Origin: Paracoccaceae bacterium | GTDB taxonomy: Bacteria > Pseudomonadota > Alphaproteobacteria > Rhodobacterales > Rhodobacteraceae | Length of the DNA stretch: 7,284 nt | Assembly (NCBI GenBank): GCA_020441345.1 | Contig: JAGRMK010000262.1 | Span: 2,273-9,556 of the forward strand | Reading direction: 5' to 3' | Shown: piece by piece, positions 1 to 6,197 of the stretch | How the letters are laid out: the number at the start of each line of letters is the position of its first letter | How positions within the stretch are numbered: the first letter of the stretch is position 1 | The notes under the pieces: generated by a model | Database searches by the model: none | The model's input: only the letters and a program-made list of their open reading frames with translations | What the model was told of the DNA's origin: nothing | Position numbers and translations under genes: made by a program

Positions 1-41
1 GCGCCCGCCCCCTGCCCTGTGCAACGATCTGGACCTTGCTC

Positions 42-287
42 ATGAACGACCTCGCGAACGATCCGCTCTGGGCACGAAACGAGATCGACAGCCCCTGTGT
101 GAAGATCTGCGTGATCCACCCCAAGATCGGACTCTGCGCGGGCTGCTATCGGACACTGGACGAGATTGCGGACTGGTCGCGCATGGCGCCCGAACAGCGC
201 CGCGCGCTGATGGCCGAACTGCCCGAACGGGCCGGGCAGTTGAAAAAGCGGCGCGGCGGGCGCGAGGCACGGCTAAACCAGAGCTGA
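42..287 (+). CDS. DUF1289 family small Cys-rich protein
   Basis: An 81-residue protein of the DUF1289 family. The defining motif lies near the N-terminus: Cys19 and Cys23 (SPCVKIC), then Cys32 and Cys35 (GLCAGC), followed by YRTLDEIADW. The four cysteines, spaced CxxxC-x8-CxxC, suggest binding of a metal or Fe-S cluster; this is inference from spacing and the family has no settled function. The C-terminus is basic (LKKRRGG). The ATG at 42 is preferred to the in-frame TTG at 36. The frame is open to the left edge, so an upstream start cannot be excluded. Another frame reading in from the edge ends at a TGA at 43-45, giving an ATGA overlap, so the gene may be the tail of an operon whose upstream member is out of view. 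Its stop lies 3 bases from the stop of the convergent permease gene. Confidence 0.9.
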   Translation: MNDLANDPLWARNEIDSPCVKICVIHPKIGLCAGCYRTLDEIADWSRMAPEQRRALMAELPERAGQLKKRRGGREARLNQS

Positions 288-290
288 GCG

Positions 291-1109
291 TCAGAACCCC
301 AGCGCCTTGCGCAGCATGTTCGCGGCCATCACCATGATGAACGCCGCAAACACCCGTTTCAACGGTTTCGGGTCCATCGCATGCGCCAGCTTGACGCCCC
401 AGGGCGTCGTGATCAGCGTCATCGCAATGACCAGTCCGAAGGCCGGCAGGTTCACCGCGCCCAACGTATAGGGCGGTGGCGACTCCGGGCTCATCAACAG
501 GAACCCGGCGACCGAGGGCACAGCGATGATCACGCCGAATCCCGCGGCCGTGGCCACCGCGCGATGGATCGGCACCGCGAACAGCGTCATCAGCGGCACG
601 CCGAACGATCCCCCGCCAATCCCCATCAGCACCGACAAGAACCCCATGACGCCGCCGGTGATCGTGCGGCCCGCGCCCTTGGGCATCGCCGCGCCCAGTC
701 GCCAGTCCTGGCGGCCAAACGCCAGGTAAAGCCCGACGCTGAGCCCCAGAATGCCAAAGATCGCCTGCAAGAACACCGAGCGCAGGCCGCTGGCCGCGAT
801 GACACCGACAACCGCGCCCAGCGCGATCCACGGCCCCCAGCCCCGAAGGATGCCCCAGTCCACAGCGCCGCGCCTGTTGTGCGCGCGCACGGATTTCACC
901 GAAGTGACGATGATCGTCGCCAGCGAGGTCGCAAGGCACACCTGCATCAGGTTTGGCCCGTCATAGCCCAGCGCCGTGAACGCGTAGAAAAACGCGGGCA
1001 CCAGCACGATGCCCCCGCCGACGCCCAGCAACCCGGCAATCACCCCGGCGACGGCCCCAATCACCGCCAGCAGCACCACCATTTGCGCCAGAAGGACAGG
1101 ATCAGCCAT
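291..1109 (-). CDS. TauE/SafE (TSUP) family sulfite/organosulfur permease
   Basis: A 272-residue polytopic inner-membrane protein of the TSUP (TauE/SafE) family, whose members are predicted or shown to move sulfite, sulfonates or related sulfur compounds. The internal duplication typical of the family is clear: a glycine-rich motif GVGGGIVLVP at residues 29-38 and its partner GIGGGSFGVP at 163-172, each in a hydrophobic helix. A polar loop SVRAHNRRGAVDW (73-85) matches the family's conserved segment after the third helix. Roughly eight membrane segments are visible, and the length is normal for the family. The ATG at 1109 is chosen because it begins MADPVLLAQ and runs straight into the first helix; the longer open frame to 1268 encodes a Trp/Arg-rich leader lying inside the sufE gene in another frame. 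The first 8 bases overlap the end of sufE, so translation is probably coupled. The substrate cannot be read from sequence. Confidence 0.92.
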   Translation of the reverse strand: MADPVLLAQMVVLLAVIGAVAGVIAGLLGVGGGIVLVPAFFYAFTALGYDGPNLMQVCLATSLATIIVTSVKSVRAHNRRGAVDWGILRGWGPWIALGAVVGVIAASGLRSVFLQAIFGILGLSVGLYLAFGRQDWRLGAAMPKGAGRTITGGVMGFLSVLMGIGGGSFGVPLMTLFAVPIHRAVATAAGFGVIIAVPSVAGFLLMSPESPPPYTLGAVNLPAFGLVIAMTLITTPWGVKLAHAMDPKPLKRVFAAFIMVMAANMLRKALGF

Positions 1110-1539
1110 CGCGCCCGTCCAGATGCGCGGCAGCGACCAGGCGGATGCGCTCCACCATCGCGCGCACACCGTTCGAGCGTTGCGAGGACAGATGCGCATC
1201 CAGTCCCAAACGCGCCAGTTCAGCGTTCGCATCGATGCCCGGAATTTCGGCCATCGGGCGCCCGGCAAAAAGCGCGTGCAGCACCGCGATCAGCCCGCGG
1301 ACGATCATCGCGTCCGAATCACCCAGGAAATCGAAACGAGCCGCCGGACCTTGCCCGTCGATGCGCGGGAACAGCCAGACCTGGCTGGCGCAACCGTCGA
1401 CCTTGTTCGCCGGAACCTTGAGCGCATCGTCCATGGGAGCCAAGTCACGGCCCATCTCGATGACATGGCGATAGCGGTCTTCCCAGTCGTCCAGAAACGC
1501 GAAGGTTTCGGCGATTTCATCAAAGTCTTCCTGCGCCAT
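1102..1539 (-). CDS. sufE: SufE family sulfur acceptor protein
   Basis: A 145-residue SufE family protein. SufE accepts a persulfide from the cysteine desulfurase SufS and passes sulfur to the SufBCD scaffold during Fe-S cluster assembly in the cytoplasm. The active-site segment is VDGCASQVWL, with the acceptor cysteine at residue 50, matching Cys51 of E. coli SufE. Flanking family features are the N-terminal FAFLDDWEDRYRHVIEMG and the helix region IVRGLIAVLHALFAGRP; the length is close to the E. coli protein (138). The ATG at 1539 is preferred to the in-frame ATG at 1593 because GGAGG (1548-1544, minus strand) sits 4 bases upstream and homology begins at once. It is the first gene of an overlapping pair with the TauE/SafE permease and is not next to other suf genes here. 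It could be a stand-alone SufE or CsdE-type paralogue rather than part of the main Suf operon. Confidence 0.93.
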   Translation of the reverse strand: MAQEDFDEIAETFAFLDDWEDRYRHVIEMGRDLAPMDDALKVPANKVDGCASQVWLFPRIDGQGPAARFDFLGDSDAMIVRGLIAVLHALFAGRPMAEIPGIDANAELARLGLDAHLSSQRSNGVRAMVERIRLVAAAHLDGRDG

Positions 1540-1654
1540 CGTGCCTCCGCATGCCAGGGGTTCCCCCCGCCGGTCCAACTTGAGTCCGCCCAAGACCTAG
1601 GCCTGTGCGCCGCAAACGTCCAGCCCCGCCTGCGTCGCGGAGATTGCCCCACCC

Positions 1655-1684
1655 CCCCGGTCAGGCTTTTCAAAACCGCCGGGG
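1655..1684. repeat. Interrupted GC-rich inverted repeat in divergent promoter region
   Basis: The arms CCCCGG (1655-1660) and CCGGGG (1679-1684) are perfect complements separated by 18 bases. Inside, GG (1664-1665) can pair with CC (1676-1677), and the centre reads TTTTCAAAA (1667-1675). It lies 43 to 72 bases upstream of the lipoprotein start, in the only intergenic region shared by divergent genes in this window. It could be an operator or an RNA hairpin in the lipoprotein leader. GC-rich arms of this size also occur by chance in such DNA. No convincing -35/-10 pair was found for either gene in the 1540-1726 region. Confidence 0.4.
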
Positions 1685-1726
1685 TGCGTTACCCAGAAGC
1701 GCGCTCCGCAATCGAAAGGGACCCGC

Positions 1727-2191
1727 ATGAGACTACCGTTTGTGGCCTTGCTGATCACGGCGCTTGCCGTTTCCGGCTGCGGCTCGATTCGCGACTCGCG
1801 GATCAATCCGCGCAACTGGTTCGGCGACTCGCAAGAGGAGGTGCGCGATCTGGGTCCGGTTTCTACCGTCGTGGACAATCGGCCGCTTGTCGCGCAAGTC
1901 TCGGCGTTGAGCATCGAACGCACATCGTCCGGCGCCCTGGTGCGGGCCGAGGCCGTCACCCCGACCGCCGGCTGGTGGGACACGGAACTGATCGCCGAAA
2001 ACCATGGCCGCCCGCAAGGTGGTGTGCTGACGCTGCGCTTCGTCGCCGCCGCACCGCGCGAGCCCGTCCCGGATGCCGGTGTCCGGTCGCACACGCTGGT
2101 CGCGGTCTACACCCTGCCCGATGCCTTGCTGGACACAATCGCCGAGGTTGTCGTGATCGGCGAAACCAACAGCCGCCGCGCGCGCCGCTGA
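1727..2191 (+). CDS. Predicted outer-envelope lipoprotein of unknown function
   Basis: A 154-residue protein starting with a short lipoprotein signal: basic residue at position 2, a hydrophobic stretch FVALLITALAV, then lipobox VSGC with the lipidated cysteine at residue 18. Glycine follows the cysteine, with no aspartate that would signal inner-membrane retention in the E. coli rule, so outer-membrane sorting is inferred. After the cysteine comes SIRDSRINPRNWFG, which resembles a segment I associate with small lipoproteins of Rhodobacterales; the rest (about residues 40-154) is a mixed polar and beta-type sequence ending in a basic tail (SRRARR). I recognise no named domain. The start is well supported: AAGGGA (1716-1721) lies 5 bases before the ATG and the signal begins immediately. 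It is transcribed divergently from sufE and ends at a strong terminator, so it is probably monocistronic. Confidence 0.85.
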   Translation: MRLPFVALLITALAVSGCGSIRDSRINPRNWFGDSQEEVRDLGPVSTVVDNRPLVAQVSALSIERTSSGALVRAEAVTPTAGWWDTELIAENHGRPQGGVLTLRFVAAAPREPVPDAGVRSHTLVAVYTLPDALLDTIAEVVVIGETNSRRARR

Positions 2192-2219
2192 TGGCGGGTT
2201 TTGGCTGCTGAGCATCCAG

Positions 2220-2243
2220 AAAGGGGGCCGCGGCCCCCTTTTT
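2220..2243 (+). terminator. Rho-independent terminator, probably bidirectional
   Basis: A perfect palindrome of A3 G5 CCGCGG C5 T3 (2220-2241), centred between 2230 and 2231 and followed by T to 2243, gives a plus-strand stem of very high GC ending in five U. It lies 28 bases after the lipoprotein stop and 22 bases beyond the rnd stop on the opposite strand. Read on the minus strand the stem is the same but the U run is only three, so it probably stops the lipoprotein transcript well and the rnd transcript less strongly. Confidence 0.85.
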
Positions 2244-2265
2244 CCATCACGGAACGCGCCGTTTC

Positions 2266-3429
2266 TCAGCGCGGGATTTCGATCAGACGCACCTGTTGGC
2301 CCTTGGCGGTCAGGGCCAGTTCACCGGCGCACAGGCGTAGTGCGTCATTGCCGAACAACTCTGCGCGCCACCCCTTCAGACAGGGCAGATCGCGCTTGCC
2401 CGCTGCAATGGCGTCCAGTTCGCTGGTGGGGGCGATCAACCGTTGCGCCACGCCCGATTCATCGGCCTTGGCCTTCAGCAACACGCGCAACAGATCGGCC
2501 AGCGCCGGGTTGACCTGCAACTGCTCGTCTTCGGTCGCGGCGCGCGGCCATTCAGACTGCGGCAGCGCCAGCGCGGTCTTCACCGCGTCCAGAATCCCCT
2601 CGGCGATGTCGCCGCGCCGCGCTTCGCGCAGCAGCAACCGCGACCGGCCCAGCGCCTCGATGCTGGACGGTTTGGTCGAAGCCAGCTCCAGCAGCGCGTC
2701 GTCCTTGTAGACCCGCGACCGTGGGATGTTGCGGCTTTGCGCGTAGTCCTCGCGGAACCGCGCCAGTTCACGCACCACCGCAAGGAACTTGCCCGACTGC
2801 CCGCGTGTGCGGATACGCTGCCAGGCGTCTTCGGGGTGGGTGATGTAAGTGTCGGGCGTGGTCAGCGTCTGTATGTCTTCGGCGACCCAGGTTTCGCGGC
2901 CACTCTTGCGGATGTCGGCCGACAGGTGCTCGTAGATCTGGCGCAGATGGGTGACATCGTCGAGCGCGTATTTCAGTTGCGCGTCGGTCAGCGGGCGCTG
3001 CGACCAGTCGGTAAACCGTGACGCCTTGTCGAGCGGCGCGCGCACGATCTTGCGCACCAGCGTCTCGTAACCGGCCTGTTCGCCAAAGCCGCAGACCATC
3101 GCCGCGATCTGGGTGTCGAACAGCGGCTGCGGGATCACCCCGCCATCGACAAAGAAGATTTCCAGATCCTGCCGCGCGGCGTGAAACACCTTTACAACCG
3201 ACGGATTGCGCATCAGCTCCAGCAGCGGATCCAGCGACAGGCCTTCGGCCAGCGGGTCGATGATATAGGCGCGCTCTGGCCCCTTGCCTGGCAGGGCCAT
3301 CTGCACGAGGCACAGCTTGGCGTAATAAGTGCGTTCGCGCAGGAATTCGGTATCGAGCGTGACATAGGGTTCTGACGCCGCCTCGGCGCAGAGCGCGGCA
3401 AGGGCTTCGGTCGTGGTGATGATGTTCAT
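2266..3429 (-). CDS. rnd: Ribonuclease D
   Basis: A 387-residue RNase D, a 3'-5' exoribonuclease that trims the 3' ends of tRNA precursors and other stable RNAs in the cytoplasm. The DEDDy exonuclease domain fills about residues 1-175: Exo I is LDTEF with Asp26 and Glu28, Exo II is VFHAARQDLE with Asp88, and Exo III is YALDD with Tyr154 and Asp158 (Y-x3-D). An HRDC domain follows at about 209-285, then a second helical C-terminal region at about 305-365, as in the E. coli enzyme (375 residues). All catalytic residues are present. The ATG at 3429 has GAGG (3437-3434, minus strand) 4 bases upstream, and the family N-terminus starts there. A candidate promoter lies just upstream. The gene converges on the lipoprotein gene at a shared palindromic terminator. 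The 82-base gap from the upstream same-strand gene shows no clear terminator, so some read-through from the exporter unit is possible. Confidence 0.96.
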   Translation of the reverse strand: MNIITTTEALAALCAEAASEPYVTLDTEFLRERTYYAKLCLVQMALPGKGPERAYIIDPLAEGLSLDPLLELMRNPSVVKVFHAARQDLEIFFVDGGVIPQPLFDTQIAAMVCGFGEQAGYETLVRKIVRAPLDKASRFTDWSQRPLTDAQLKYALDDVTHLRQIYEHLSADIRKSGRETWVAEDIQTLTTPDTYITHPEDAWQRIRTRGQSGKFLAVVRELARFREDYAQSRNIPRSRVYKDDALLELASTKPSSIEALGRSRLLLREARRGDIAEGILDAVKTALALPQSEWPRAATEDEQLQVNPALADLLRVLLKAKADESGVAQRLIAPTSELDAIAAGKRDLPCLKGWRAELFGNDALRLCAGELALTAKGQQVRLIEIPR

Positions 3430-3469
3430 TCAACCTCGCAAGTGCGGGGTCATCCCGCTGGTCCGAAGG

Positions 3470-3498
3470 GCTATAGGGTGCAAGGGCGGGAATGGAAA
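3470..3498 (-). promoter_or_regulatory. Candidate sigma-70-type promoter for rnd
   Basis: On the minus strand, TTTCCA (3498-3493) and TATAGC (3475-3470) are separated by 17 bases. Each matches the housekeeping consensus at four of six positions. Transcription would start about 34 bases before the rnd ATG, leaving room for the GAGG ribosome site. The element sits in the gap between the exporter unit and rnd. This is prediction by eye only. Confidence 0.45.
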
Positions 3499-3511
3499 GC
3501 GAAACGCGTGA

Positions 3512-3970
3512 TCAATTCTGCCGCGTCAGAAACGCCTCGCCCCGCGTCGGACGCCCGCCGCTGTCGCCCTGGATGCGCAGCCGCAGACGATTGCCCTCGA
3601 GCTTCAGCTCGAACATGCGGTCCAGGTTGTCCTCGAAATGCACGGTTCCCGCACTGGACTGGCCGCTCAACCGGGCGGGCAAGCTGTCGAGCGGTTGCGA
3701 TCGGTTCTGCGCCGTCACGGTTCCGTCCGCGCTTTCGATAACCAGATAGGTGAACGACTGCTGCCCCTGTGTGGTCGCGCACCGCCCCGAGAACAGCGCC
3801 GTGCCGCCGCCCTGCGACCGCAGCTCGATCCGGCAGCGGAATCGGCCCGCAGGCTCGCCCGGATGCGCGGCAACGCCATCGCCGGACCAGGTGCCAAGCA
3901 TCTGGTCGATGGTCAAGGCCGCCAGCGGGCCGGGCAGGAAAAGCGCCATGACGGTCAAGATCTTGATCAT
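3512..3970 (-). CDS. Small secreted protein, partner of the RND exporter gene; function unknown
   Basis: A 152-residue protein with a Sec-type signal peptide: MIKILTVMALFLPGPLAA, with likely cleavage after Ala18 before LTIDQM. The mature part (about 134 residues) begins MLGTWSGDGV and alternates hydrophobic and polar residues, suggesting a beta-rich, perhaps lipocalin-like or other small barrel fold; this is inference from pattern, not a recognised domain. Two cysteines, Cys46 and Cys64, remain after cleavage and could form a periplasmic disulfide. It follows the exporter gene with an ATGA overlap, and GGAG sits 6 bases before this ATG. An in-frame ATG at 3982 would add only MEHE and has no such spacing, so 3970 is preferred. 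The overlap argues for joint expression and perhaps a shared job, such as binding the exported substrate. There is no lipobox, so it is expected to be soluble in the periplasm. Confidence 0.85.
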   Translation of the reverse strand: MIKILTVMALFLPGPLAALTIDQMLGTWSGDGVAAHPGEPAGRFRCRIELRSQGGGTALFSGRCATTQGQQSFTYLVIESADGTVTAQNRSQPLDSLPARLSGQSSAGTVHFEDNLDRMFELKLEGNRLRLRIQGDSGGRPTRGEAFLTRQN

Positions 3971-6063
3971 TTCATGCTCCATCTGATCAGGCCGGGCAAA
4001 AGAAAGAGGTCAGCCATCAGCGCCAGCAACACCGCCAACGCGATCAGCCCCCCATAGACCGCCAGCCCGGGCAACGCCGAGGTCAACGTGACGACAAGCC
4101 CGGCCAGCAAGATCAGCGTCGTTGCCGCCATTGGCGGCCCCGCTTCTGCCAGAGCCCGGGTCACGCGGCCCGCCACCGGCCCCTCGGCGGTCAACCGGTA
4201 GCGATTGAGGAAATGCAGCGTATCGTCCACCGCGATACCAAAGGCAATCGTCAGGGCGATCACATTCATGATCGTCAACTCGCGGCCGATCAGCACCAGC
4301 CAGGCTTCGACCCCCAGGATGGGAATCAGGTTCACGATCATCGCCACCATCGCCAGCCGTGCCGAGCGATAGACAACCGCCACCAGCAGAGTGATCGCGG
4401 CAATCGTCGCGTAGAGCCCCAGGCGCAGGTTTTCCACCAGCCGGGGGCCTTCGGTCAGCAGCGCATGGCCCGGTCCGATGATCCGTGTGGCATCGTCCAG
4501 CCCGGCGCCGGTCAGATCCGCGCGCAAGGCGGTCAGGGCGGTGTCGGCACGCACATCGCGCGCGGCGATCGGCAGTTGCACGGGCAACGCATGCGCCAGC
4601 CCGTCGCGCGACTGCATCCGGGCCAACATCCGCGCACCGGCCTCGCCCTCGGTCCAGGCAGTGCGCCCCTCGCCCCAGATCGCCGCGACCGCCGCGCGCA
4701 CCTTTGCAAGCGGATCGGCCGGATCGCCCTCGACGATCACGAACATCCGGTCGGACCCCAGCCCCGAGGCCTCCATCCGCGCCAGCGCGGTGCTGACCTC
4801 GGCGCCGCGGGGCAAATAGTCGGCGTATCGAAACCCGACCTGGGACTGCGATTGCAGCGCCCAGAATCCGCCCAGAACCACCAGCGTCAAGACCGGGACC
4901 AGCCGCCCGGTCCGTGCCATCGCCTGCGCCGGTGGCACGATGGCGTTGAACAGGCCCGGTGCGCGCATTCCAGCACGCGGCACCCCCAGAGCCCACATCA
5001 GCACCGGTGTCAGCAGCAGAACGGCGGCCAGGCTTAGCGCCATGCCCGCCATGCCCGAGGTCGACATGGTGTTCAACGAGGGCGAATCCGGCAGCGACAG
5101 GGACGCGAAGGCGATCAGCGTGGTGATCGAGGTCATCGCCGCCGCCGGGGCGGTTTCGGCCAGCGCGCGCGCCAGCGCACGGGGCCGGTCGGCATCGCCC
5201 TGCACGGTTTGCAACCCGGCATGATAGACATGAATGCTGTCGGAAAACGCGAGCACGATCAGCAAGACCGGCAGAGCGCCCATCACAGGGTCCACCGCGG
5301 TTCCGGTGGCCCCCAGCCACCCCAGGAACCAAACCAGCCCGACGATCGGCGGCAGCGCGATCACCGTCACCGCGCGCCAACTGCGAAACAGGACCAGCGA
5401 CAAGAGCAGGCAGAGCGCAACCGCGCCAGGGGTCAGAACCTCAAGGTCATGGATCAGTTCGGCAGCAATCGCGCGCTGCACCGCCGACAATCCGACGCTG
5501 TGCACCGTCAGCGCCGGAGCCGCTTGCGCGGCCTGCAACAGGTCGGCCACCAGCCCGTCACCGGGCACGCCAGGTTGCGGGATGATCACCACCACCGCCG
5601 CCGTCAGATCCTCAGAGATCAATTGCGCCGCCAGCGGGTTCTCGGTGCGCATCCGGGTCAGGCGCGCGGCAGGCGCCAGATCGGCCAATTCGGGCCCGGA
5701 CAGCCAGGCACCGTCGCGCCCCGGCGCGGGCAAGCCGGCGAGGCTGATGACCGCCTCGACGCCCTCGACGAATTGCAGTTCCAGAATCAGGTTCTCGAAA
5801 TCCGCCAGCGCCTGCGCCGCGCCGAAATCGGGCGCGGTAACAAGCAGCACCTCTTCGGCGCGGATCGGCTCGAACCGGGTCTCATAATCGCGAATCGCGC
5901 GCGCGCCTTCGGTCTGGGGGCCGATCAGCCCCGACAGGTTCACCGCAACTTGCAGCTTCGTGGCCTGCCATCCGGCAACGGCGGTCAACAAGAAAAGCAG
6001 CGCCGCAACCCAGATGGGCCGCGCAAGCAGAAGGCCGAACGCGGCCTCCAATCGGGTTTTCAT
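3967..6063 (-). CDS. RND/MMPL-type exporter (COG1033-like), inner membrane
   Basis: A 698-residue member of the RND superfamily, of the stand-alone MMPL/COG1033 type whose members export lipids, hopanoids or other hydrophobic molecules using the proton gradient. It has two repeated halves. Each has one helix (about 17-35 and 388-405), a large periplasmic domain (about 36-208 and 406-545), and five more helices (about 209-360 and 546-693). The acidic/His motif of RND helix 4 is present in both halves: FSDSIHVY at 273-280 and its counterpart VDDTLHFLNRY at 612-622. The length suits the two-halved single-chain group and is shorter than AcrB-type pumps (about 1,050). No membrane-fusion or outer-membrane channel gene is adjacent. 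The ATG at 6063 is preferred to one at 6087: AGAGG (6077-6073, minus strand) lies 9 bases upstream, and a candidate promoter would start transcription at about 6088, almost on the longer start. The stop overlaps the start of the small secreted protein (ATGA). The substrate is unknown. Confidence 0.9.
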   Translation of the reverse strand: MKTRLEAAFGLLLARPIWVAALLFLLTAVAGWQATKLQVAVNLSGLIGPQTEGARAIRDYETRFEPIRAEEVLLVTAPDFGAAQALADFENLILELQFVEGVEAVISLAGLPAPGRDGAWLSGPELADLAPAARLTRMRTENPLAAQLISEDLTAAVVVIIPQPGVPGDGLVADLLQAAQAAPALTVHSVGLSAVQRAIAAELIHDLEVLTPGAVALCLLLSLVLFRSWRAVTVIALPPIVGLVWFLGWLGATGTAVDPVMGALPVLLIVLAFSDSIHVYHAGLQTVQGDADRPRALARALAETAPAAAMTSITTLIAFASLSLPDSPSLNTMSTSGMAGMALSLAAVLLLTPVLMWALGVPRAGMRAPGLFNAIVPPAQAMARTGRLVPVLTLVVLGGFWALQSQSQVGFRYADYLPRGAEVSTALARMEASGLGSDRMFVIVEGDPADPLAKVRAAVAAIWGEGRTAWTEGEAGARMLARMQSRDGLAHALPVQLPIAARDVRADTALTALRADLTGAGLDDATRIIGPGHALLTEGPRLVENLRLGLYATIAAITLLVAVVYRSARLAMVAMIVNLIPILGVEAWLVLIGRELTIMNVIALTIAFGIAVDDTLHFLNRYRLTAEGPVAGRVTRALAEAGPPMAATTLILLAGLVVTLTSALPGLAVYGGLIALAVLLALMADLFLLPGLIRWSMK
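3977..3980 (-). promoter_or_regulatory. Ribosome binding site fixing the start of the secreted protein
   Basis: GGAG on the minus strand, 6 bases before the ATG at 3970 and inside the last codons of the exporter gene. It supports the 152-residue product over the form beginning at 3982, whose ATG lies 1 base upstream of this site. Confidence 0.6.
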
Positions 6064-6094
6064 CCTGTCGCGCCTCTGGTCTTGCATCGGGGCG

Positions 6095-6122
6095 ACAGTA
6101 GCACGCCGCAGCGCGCCGACAA
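6095..6122 (-). promoter_or_regulatory. Candidate promoter for the exporter/secreted-protein unit
   Basis: On the minus strand, TTGTCG (6122-6117) and TACTGT (6100-6095) are separated by 16 bases. The match is four of six at -35 and three of six at -10, so it is weak but typical for GC-rich alphaproteobacteria. Transcription would begin near 6088, giving a leader of about 25 bases to the ATG at 6063. Confidence 0.3.
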
Positions 6123-6137
6123 GGCACCGGGGTGTCA

Positions 6138-6153
6138 GGCAAAGCGGTTTGCC
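6138..6153. repeat. Inverted repeat upstream of the exporter promoter
   Basis: GGCAAA (6138-6143) and TTTGCC (6148-6153) are perfect complements around a GCGG centre, 16 bases ahead of the candidate -35 box. No T run follows on either strand, so it does not look like a terminator for the sulfatase gene. It has the size and position of a dimeric-repressor operator, but no regulator gene is visible and a chance match is possible. Confidence 0.3.
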
Positions 6154-6197
6154 GCCCCCTGCCCCGCAACGTCACGCCAGATGCATCGCGCGCTGCC

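Noticed and set aside
1..45. Possible tail of an upstream plus-strand gene ending at TGA 43-45
   Set aside because: Only about 14 codons are visible and nothing identifies the product. The ATGA overlap with the DUF1289 start is suggestive but not enough for a feature.
40..939. A 299-codon minus-strand open frame overlapping the permease in another frame
   Set aside because: It is a frame-shifted reading of the permease gene that runs into the DUF1289 gene in antisense, and it lacks membrane helices or motifs.
381..1421. A 346-codon plus-strand open frame opposite the permease and sufE
   Set aside because: Composition is Arg/His/Gln/Pro-rich and unlike any protein family. The opposite strand carries two recognisable genes.
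1786..1830. Three GANTC sites (1786, 1793, 1826) and a repeated GCGACTCGC in the 5' part of the lipoprotein gene, plus GAGTC at 1582
   Set aside because: These are potential CcrM methylation sites, but this number is within chance for 7 kb of such DNA and the cluster lies in coding sequence with no sign of a control element.
1009..2211. A 400-codon plus-strand open frame spanning sufE, the intergenic region and the lipoprotein gene
   Set aside because: It covers sufE in antisense and the lipoprotein in the wrong frame. The product is low-complexity and basic, while both real genes have clear family or signal evidence.
3430..3511. Possible terminator between the exporter unit and rnd
   Set aside because: I could find no hairpin with a following T run on the minus strand; only short self-complementary words such as ACGCGT are present.
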